A stretch of DNA of 64,000 bases from Verpa conica (Eukaryota; Ascomycota; Pezizomycetes; Pezizales; Morchellaceae). Shown here piece by piece: positions 56,554-64,000 of the stretch. The position numbers were made by a program, and so were the translations under genes. Where the stretch lies: the NCBI GenBank assembly GCA_033030425.1, contig JAUFSD010000020.1:868001-932000 (forward strand), given 5' to 3'. The notes below the pieces were generated by a model. That model was not told the DNA's origin. It ran no database searches and saw only the letters and a program-made list of their open reading frames with translations. Each line of letters starts with the position of its first letter. Within the stretch, counting starts at the first letter, position 1.

Positions 56554-57149
56554 ATTTGAGTGCCTGCTGTCCCGTTGTGTTTTACAGTTTCCGGTAGAAT
56601 TATTGTGGAAAACATGGGTTATGAGCAGGGGCTTTGCAGCCAATACTGATGCTGGAATCTCCGCCGAGGATCAAGAAAGCCAATCAAGGACATTGGTCTT
56701 GCACGTCACACTTCCACAATAATTCTACCGGATACTGTATAAGAAAGCTTAGGGCGAAGCACCAAATACAGAATACAGTTTCCAAGTCCAGATCAAAATC
56801 TTTCAACAGATGCACTGTCCTGTAAGTCGCAACCCCGGAAACTACTACAATATACACCTCTACGAACCTATTTTGTCGTTATACTTCCCTTTTCAGGGTG
56901 CCCCAATACTTTGGCCCTGACCTGAGTAAATACCTCCCCTGGGTTAGGGTTGCCGGTGCTACCAGCAACAAAAGACAACCGCAACAACCTGGCCAAGTCT
57001 AGACACGGGATGTGAGTGTGGTGCCCCTGTCCTTAGAGCATATTATTTCACACTGCCCAGAACATGACGTGAACGGTCAGAACCTAAAAACACCATACAT
57101 ATGGAAGGTGGTCTAGGCGAGGGAAGTCTTCTGTTGCTCCCATAATCCC
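56554..57149. other. Intergenic segment
   Basis: No gene supported. The pair TTCCGGTAGAATTATTGTGG (56589-56608) and its near-inverse CCACAATAATTCTACCGG (about 56713-56730) forms an 18-bp inverted repeat with about 105 bp between the arms. Confidence 0.5.
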
Positions 57150-57530
57150 AACATACCATTGCGGTAATTACTCGGATTCCCCCATCGGAATACCGCGTGC
57201 GGCTGACCCTCCCCCTTACCCCCTCACGAGTTGTTGAGCCACATTACCAGGATCAGGGAAGGTTCGTCGGTCAGGCGGTACGAAAAGTCAGTAACTCGAA
57301 ACAGCAGAAGCAGTTAGGAGCTGCAGAATCACTGGAATGTGCTTCTACTCGCGAAATTAAAGATATCCCTGCCGCCCTACACAAACTCTTAGCGGTGACA
57401 CCATCGCAAGGTGACATTTCATTACCCCCGCATGAGTAGGGCTGACTAGGCCCCATTTGGCATCGTGTCGTGCGCTTTGACCTTGGCATTAACGGTCTCT
57501 CCTTTGCGCTTAACCGTCTCTCGCATGCGC
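57150..57530. repeat. Duplicated segment R3, copy b
   Basis: Partner of 53285-53715. In this copy a plus frame (57197-57439) is open for 80 codons and ends SLECASTREIKDIPAALHKL and LAVTPSQGDISLPPHE. The frame is not kept in copy a, so whether the block was ever coding is open. Confidence 0.8.
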
Positions 57531-57929
57531 CTATCGTGACTGACTCATTGCTGGTGTTAACTCGTCTAATTAAGCGTAAATCTAAGCTTTAATGGGACTG
57601 TGGAACCTGGCACATACACATGTATCCTGCCGGTAATTTATATTAGAGTACACGCATATCACTAGATGAATAGAGGCATCCATTAATCCTCAGCCGTGGT
57701 TCTGCTAAGGTGTTGAATTCCAAGGAAGAGGAGTATGTCCCAGCTCCGTCGGTCGGTCCTGTTGTGCTGCTGGGGGTCCTCTTCTCCTTTTTTTTCTGTC
57801 CCCTATCTCCATTTCACATCGTATATCACACCGGATGTACCGTCTCTTTAACTAGAATATCTACTCTTAACATCTTTTACTCCCACGCGGAGGAGACGAC
57901 GTACCAATCCTGGTCGGAATCATTAATAT
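57531..57929. other. Upstream region of the DUF3433 gene
   Basis: The likely promoter/5' leader of the plus-strand gene that starts at 57930. A frame from 57710 (ATG at 57729 region: EEEYVPAPSVG) could belong to a further 5' exon, because DUF3433 proteins often carry a short polar N-terminus, but no intron is certain. Confidence 0.35.
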
Positions 57930-60900
57930 ATGAAATACTCTATGGTACGGGGCGGCAATTCGAGGCCGTCGTCAACATGGCGTCCATGGCCTATGCGAGT
58001 GCCGTTTTTCATATCGTTCACAGCTTTGTGTATCCTTCTCTGTATAGGCATCGAGTTGATTCTCCGAGCTTGCAGTGAGGATGGCTGTCACGTCTTTGGT
58101 CAGATGTCGACCACCAAAATATCAAACCTCTCAAACTTCGTTTACAACCTGCTGCCCACAGCCATCAGTGTGATGCTTGGCTTACTCTGGGCCCTTCCGT
58201 ACCATGATGTGTTGCGGCTTGAGCCGTATTTCCAGATGAGTGCTGTGGGTGGCGCTACGGCTGCGGACTCTCTGTTCCTCGACTATCCGTATTCGTTCAC
58301 CATCACTATTCCTTTCTCCGCCGGTAAGAGAAGGTACGTCATCACCGGCCCCCTACCATCACCCCCGATAACAAGACACTGACCCAAACAGACATTACGT
58401 TGTTCTACTATCATCCTGCATCCTGCTCATAATCAACTTCTTCGTGACCCCACTCATCTCGGGCATCTTCGACGACAAAATCCTCGAAAAGCAAGTATCA
58501 GGCACGGCCGTCGAAAGAACGCTCTACAAAGACGGCAGCCACCGAAACACCACCGAATTCGCCTACCAAGCCTACTCCTACCTATGGCTCGAGCAGCCCC
58601 TCCCCGCATTCACAACCCCAACCTACGCACTACTCCCGGTAACCAACCCTGCCGGAATCCACATCGATGGAAACGAGACCTGGAGTGCCGAAACAACACT
58701 CTTCGAAGCAGACCTGAGCTGCAGCGCGGCACTGTTCAACATCTCCCGCACAAACAACACACTAGGCATGAGCGGCAGCGTCATCTCCTCGCGCGGCGAA
58801 AATGTCACATTCTGCAACTTTCTGGGCTACGGTAACTGCGACCTGGACACAACCTTCGTGACGCCGTGGACCAGCCTGATTAAGCATCTCTGGGACCCAC
58901 AAGCCGACCCCCCCTCCGATAAGGGTCTGAACAGGTACATGATCGGCTGGGCACGCGGGACAGACCCCGTGTTGGACCCTAAGCCGGAGCTGACCCAGCT
59001 GCCGAGAGACACGACGATGTTGTACTGCGATGTGGCGTTCTACTCGCAGCCGGTTGTGGCGACATTCCGGGCCGCGTCCGGCGAGGTGGTGGGTGTCGAC
59101 CGGATCGGCTCCCGGGAGCTGTTTGTCGATACGTTGGGGTTCAATCAGGCCGTTGACGGGTGGCCCGGTATTAACCCGGACCCACCAGAGTACCAAGATA
59201 GTGTGGGGAATACGATCGCCTTCGGGTATCCGCGCCAGGCGTTACCGAGCACCAAGCCCCATATGCGGAGACAACTCGGGCCGTGTCCTGATAATGCGCT
59301 AGAGTATTTCCTAGACACCACCGACGCCGTGTTGCAGACGCCGGTTTATTTCTCGGATTTTTATTATAGCTTGATTGAGCTGGCGCACTTTGCGTTACAT
59401 AATCAGACGGCGGATACGTTGGTACAGTTGCTGGATGCGGAGACGCTTGAGAGTGTGTATGAGAGGGCGTTTCAGCTGTTGTTTGCGTTATGGATCGCAA
59501 ATGATATGGTGGATGATTCTGTCACGCAGCCGGTGGATATTACGCGCACGGTTTGGGCAAGGGGCTTTGTGGTTAATAAGCTGTGGGCGAGGGGTACTCA
59601 GGCTGGCTTGGCCGTGGTGATCGTTCTGGTGGCGTTGTTGGGGGTGTTGATAAGCCACAGACACTGTGAGCTTGATGGGGAGCCGAATAGTATTGCGGAG
59701 GGATTGCGTCTACTATCGGGTAGTGTGCGACTCAGTGCGGAACTGGAGAACGCGGAGTTTCACCCGCCGGAGACTGTCATGAAGATTCTGGATAACAACG
59801 GTCGGAGATATACACTTGTGCTGGTACCGGGGAAGGGACCGATGATTCAGGTGACCGATCAGGTTGAGGCTACGCAGTTGACACCCGTTATTCAGGACTA
59901 TCCCCATCGGTTCGAGATACCGACGAGCGTAGGATTAGGGCTGCTGGATAAAGAGGATCCGGAGCCGTGGATCGAGAAGATCTGGATGCTCAGAAGTGTC
60001 ACCGGAATCGCGATTGTCATCTTTTACATAGCCGTACTTGCATTACTGGTAACTGGGTTTGCCTATGCTCGTGAACACATTGGTGAGAATATCAAACCCT
60101 AACCCTGACTATTCGATACTGACAAGATAGGCCTTCCAACAATATACGAAACAAACTCCTTCGGGTACAAGTTTCTATACTCATACCTTCCGCTCGCCGT
60201 TAGCATGTGCATGGAGCCAATACTAGTCACTCTTGGTATATATCACTGCATGGTGGGTCCATACCGAGCTCTCAACCGTGGTAATATACTCGGCATAGGG
60301 TCCATGAACCGCAACAATGCACCCAATATCAAGGCCCTCACCACAGACTATGACAAGTCACCGCCTCAGTTTCAAGTAATACGCTCTCTATCGATGGGAA
60401 ATATCGGTATGGCTGTTCTTAGCATCGCAATTCTCCTATCGAACGTTCTCGCCGTTGCATTCGCTGGTCTGTTCTCACCGTTCACTGTCGAGTTTAAAAT
60501 CTCGACAGAGATAGAGACCCCCGGAGGAATCAAGATCAATGGCAGCCTCCTGAATCCCGTGCAGGACATCAACTACATGCTCGCCGGCCAACTCCAGGGT
60601 AACATCGCAGCACAAGACTGGACTACGCCGGAATACTACGTCCTCCCCTTCTACCCTGTGGACCGGAACCTCTCAAGCTATGAAGGGACCACCTTCGGCA
60701 TTGGTACCGATGTCCAATGCGATCTAGTTCCGGAAGACAAAATCACCGACAAGTGTTATATACTCGAGATAAAAGAGTACGTAAAGAACGGGCATGTATA
60801 CCACTCCCAGAACTATAAAACACCCTGTTCACCAACAGACTGGGACGCAACTGGATACGCCGACGCGCTATATATGGCATACATCGACGACTACTGTATG

Positions 60901-61911
60901 GAATACGAAGACAAGGTCTATTACTACGAAGAAGGGATGACATGGTGGTGGGACCAGATCGCATACGATGACTACATCCGTAGCCAGAACTGTCCGAGCA
61001 CCTTTTTCGCCATCTGGGGAAACCGCCCTGCAGTGACACATCCACGGAACGGAAGCCTTTACCAAAACACACTAGACACGGCAATCCTCAAATGCAAAGC
61101 TATAGATAAAATCGTCAAGCTCACCGCCAGAGTCGAAGGCGAGAAAGTAAACGCAACAACCGATATCCAACTACTCAGTGAGTCTGAGCTAGCAGCAATA
61201 TACACCAATAGCAGCGAGGATGTAAGTCTCTCAAACACATTTGCCGCAACGGTGCGTAGCGGTATTCAAGCGGAGATGGCCGGGATGTCGAGCCTGACTG
61301 GGTTCCCGTTGACATGGATCAACCACCTCATGGTCAGCCTTGAACCATCCATCGTCCAGAACCTCACGAACCTCACGCACGTCCCCAACCGGGAGATCCT
61401 GGTCGAGACTTTCGAGGACGTGTATAGGCGTTTGTTTGCCATCAATCTCGCGCTGTACCAAGACCAAGTCCTCACGGTGGGAGCTCTGCAAGTCGAAGCG
61501 GAGCCTGCGACGGCACTTATAACACAGGAGAGAGTTGCTGTGAGTCGATTGATGTTCATTATTTCGTGTGCGATAGTTGTTTTTGCAGTCCTGGTGCTGG
61601 TGATACTGTACGGGCTACAGTCGGCGGAATTACCCGGGCATGCGCCGACGAACTTGGCGGCGGTGTATGCGCTGTTATATGCGAGTAATGCGAAGGAGGA
61701 GTGTGCCCAGTTGGGGCAGAACTCGGAGGAGCGGCTAAAGAGGTTGGAGGAGTTGGGTGGGGTGTATAAATTAGGTGAGTTTGAGGGTAGGTATGGGAAG
61801 AGGCATTTTGGCGTCTATAGGGTTGATGATGATAAGTTGACTGCGCTGGAGGTGGAGGAGAGGGGGAAGGCTGATGAGAGTAAAACTTTTAGAGTTGGCG
61901 TTGTGGGGTAG
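57930..61911 (+). CDS. DUF3433-family multi-pass membrane protein, 3 exons
   Basis: Exons 57930-58333, 58392-60082 and 60131-61911 join in phase to about 1,291 residues, the usual size for the family. The introns are 58 bp (GTACGT..CAAACAG) and 48 bp (GTGAGA..AAGATAG). Each half has the family layout. Half one has STWRPWPMRVPFFISF, then ISVMLGLLWALPYHDVLRLE, PYFQMSAVGGATAADSLFLD and HYVVLLSSCILLIINFFVTP. It continues with a large extracellular-type domain with N-x-S/T sites and a helix at AGLAVVIVLVALLGVLI. Half two repeats this with VSMCMEPILVTLGIYHCMVG, PYRALNRGN, a helix at MAVLSIAILLSNVLAVAFAG, a second ectodomain and a helix at MFIISCAIVVFAVLVLVIL. The function of DUF3433 is unknown. The gene is G/C-richer than its surroundings. 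The ATG at 57930 follows a stop, so it is the first in this exon, but a 5' exon is possible. Confidence 0.92.
58334..58391 (+). other. Intron 1 of the DUF3433 gene
   Basis: 58 bp, GTACGT donor, ACTGACC branch-like site, CAAACAG acceptor. Splicing joins AAG AGA AG to A CAT TAC and keeps the frame. Confidence 0.88.
60083..60130 (+). other. Intron 2 of the DUF3433 gene
   Basis: 48 bp, GTGAGA donor, CTAACCCTGAC branch region, AAGATAG acceptor. It joins REHIG to LPTIYETNSFGYKF in phase; without splicing the first part would end at a TAA. Confidence 0.9.
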
Positions 61912-64000
61912 ATCCTACGATGAGTGTAGGGTTTGGGGGTGTGTATATTTGGGTGGGGTAGGAGGTATTTGGACCTCCGGGAAGTATATACCGAGGAGGC
62001 TTTGTTCTTGATATAGTCGTTTAATACATATAATCTACCTTATATAGAGTTAATGAATGTAAGATGTATGAAAGGCCGTACCCTAAAAACTGTATGCGAG
62101 AGTGCAGGTTGCACGGAGGCCATCATTCTTTTTGTTTCTATATACAGCTTAGAAAGTACGATCTTGAGGGCATAAATACATGTAATATAAAAAATATGTG
62201 TACCCAATGCACAACAGGACAACTCACCAGAGTTTTATAGATATATTCATATCATATCACTCGGTTTATAGAAATCTTGAGAGCGACCCCTATCCAAAAT
62301 CAGTTACCGAGACTTGGGATTGAAATATTATTCTTAGGATATTAAACAAAGCCATCTTGTAGTTTTCTGCCATATGTTAAAATGTTTCTCATGGGTAATG
62401 TTTCCTATATGCTCAGTCGAACATGAATAGTTTAGTTCTATCAACGTACCGGGGGGCCTGTACCGTCATAACCATACAAAAAAAAAGATTTAACGACGAA
62501 ACTCAAAATCTTATCTTTTATCTATATGAACAGTACTTCGTAGATCTCATGTATTTTTAGTGGGGGGTGTGAGGAACGTGAGGTATTTCTTGTGATTGTT
62601 TTTCCCTTACCTGGAAAGCGCCAAGCTATGTGTCCAAGTGATAGTGCATCACGTGATTGATAATATGCGCATCGGGGAATCATGATCCGTCGGGTAAAGT
62701 GTACTATAGCACACGAAGGCATTAAAGTGTGCTTATAGAAGACCTATAATGCAACCGAAGGCTGATATTTCTCCGGGTTTTTGGGGGAAGTGTTTCGTTT
62801 CTTTATATTTAGGCCAAAAAGATTTTCAGATAGCCAACCCTGGTCAATAAGAGGTGTGGTTGATACTCCTAGTGTTTGTAAATTCTCCAGATTTCTCTAG
62901 GAGTTTTCTGTGGTAGTTATAATCCCATAGGAAATAGTTTGGGGACATCTATGCCTCAAGATGTTGCATTCTGCTTTCTTGTGAGTGTTTATACCGCCTA
63001 AGACCCAAAGCTTCAAAAGTTTACTACACCATGGAAAAAAATTCTACTAACAAACGGTCTTTGGATTGACTCTATTTATCATCTAATAGTTGTCTCTACA
63101 GAAAGCTTTTATAGAGGACCATTTTTTATTAGAGTAGTTGATCAAAAAGGTAGTACACAGTGATCGATTCGTGTACCATACCTTCAAACTCTTGAGAGCT
63201 ACAGTCTCTTCTAGGTCTGTTTTTATTTACACTTTTACCCCCCCCTCCTTCGGAGCGAATTTTGCTAATCAGCGGAATAATTTCGGGGGAGCCCCAGCAC
63301 AACCAGGCAAATTATTAACGACTCTGCGAATGGGACTAAACCGTACATTCACAGTGATCTTCATTCTCAAAATATTACTACAGTTCATTATCGTTTCTCC
63401 CCAAAGTACTCGCTGGAGTCCACGGTCAACTTAAACCCCCCCGTCACATACTGGGTAGAGCTGATCAAAAGCTGAGGTGAGACTATAGAGTTTGCAGACT
63501 AGCCTTTACCGTCGGAATAATAACCGTATATATCCATAGTATAATCGTTCATTTAGAAATTTTTGAGAAAGAAACTCGTACTTTTAAATATATTCATGCC
63601 CGGAAGAGCTGGAGAAAGTTCGGTTAAGCACGCACTTTAATTTGTTAATAGAAAGTATAATTTACAGTACCAACTAGCAGACACCATCCACATCCCTCTC
63701 TTTCCCTTTAAACCAACCAATTCAGATTCACCGATCTTCCGCGTCCGATTATCAGTTGCAAGTCCCGGTGCCTCATGGTTCTGATCTGTCAGCACGCTCT
63801 AACGTAAGTGCATGATTTCTAGATTTACCTGATTGCGGTCGGTTACTCGCCCGAAGTTGTTCCGGGGCTGTTTCCACCATTATAATAATCAAACAGGCGT
63901 CTGGTGTGATTCGGGGGTAATTTTCGGGAGTGAGGGCTCCACTTGTACTGCTCATATCGATGGGGATCTCCGGAGCGGTCTATTCCCGAAGTAGAGCCAC
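61912..64000. other. Gene-poor right end of the window
   Basis: No supported gene. A TATCACTCGG motif is at about 62255-62264. The frame at 63138-63434 (98 codons) and others have no recognisable domain. The window ends in ordinary non-coding sequence. Confidence 0.4.

Noticed and set aside
57710..58078. Plus frame overlapping the first DUF3433 exon
   Set aside because: It is out of phase with the conserved STWRPWP region; only its first residues could be a 5' exon, which I could not support with splice sites.
58623..59500. Several minus-strand frames of 60-144 codons opposite the DUF3433 gene
   Set aside because: They are shadows of the strongly supported plus-strand exons and have no domain of their own.
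1..64000. CRISPR array or bacterial operon structure
   Set aside because: No regularly spaced repeats with unique spacers, no ribosome-binding-site pattern, and clear spliceosomal introns; the sequence is eukaryotic.

Overview
This window looks like a repeat-rich, gene-poor piece of a filamentous ascomycete (Pezizomycotina) genome. Three observations support that. First, the genes have short introns of 48-73 bp with GT..AG ends and CTAAC/CTGAC-like branch sites. Second, there is a full-length DUF3433 membrane protein, a Pezizomycotina family, together with an F-box/ankyrin gene. Third, there is a Fot1/pogo-like transposon plus several families of small non-autonomous DNA transposons. A truffle-like member of the Pezizomycetes would fit, but that is inference. 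Nothing bacterial or viral is seen.

Layout: 1-10 kb holds no gene I can support; it has two CAGTG-end hAT MITEs, an A/G-rich satellite at 7.2-7.5 kb and a tRNA-like locus. 10-16 kb holds one TGTTCTAG-end MITE, two weak small membrane-protein ORFs and a diverged dispersed repeat. At 16.56-18.04 kb (minus) is an intact three-exon gene for a multi-pass membrane protein. At 18.79-21.27 kb is a decayed pogo-type transposon with 150-bp inverted repeats and a hAT MITE nested in its transposase. 22-27 kb holds an LTR-like segment, an integrase zinc-finger relic, and an E/G-rich gene broken by MITEs. At 28.8-30.7 kb a second copy of the 16.6-kb gene is broken by three separate MITE insertions. 32.5-34.1 kb and 39-42.4 kb carry related gene remnants, among them an F-box/ankyrin gene whose frame is restored if one 174-bp TA-flanked MITE is removed. 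At 43.8-45.9 kb are two minus-strand orphan genes. Decayed copies of both lie in the same order at 54.3-56.1 kb, with partial copies at 50.8-53.1 kb. At 57.9-61.9 kb is the best gene of the window, a three-exon DUF3433 protein of about 1,291 residues.

The common theme is small gene families of unknown function whose extra copies are being broken by MITEs. In several cases the target-site duplication is still perfect and the host reading frame can be followed exactly across the insertion. No metabolic or defence pathway can be read from the window. All coding calls are by eye from reading frames, splice signals and paralogue comparison within the window.
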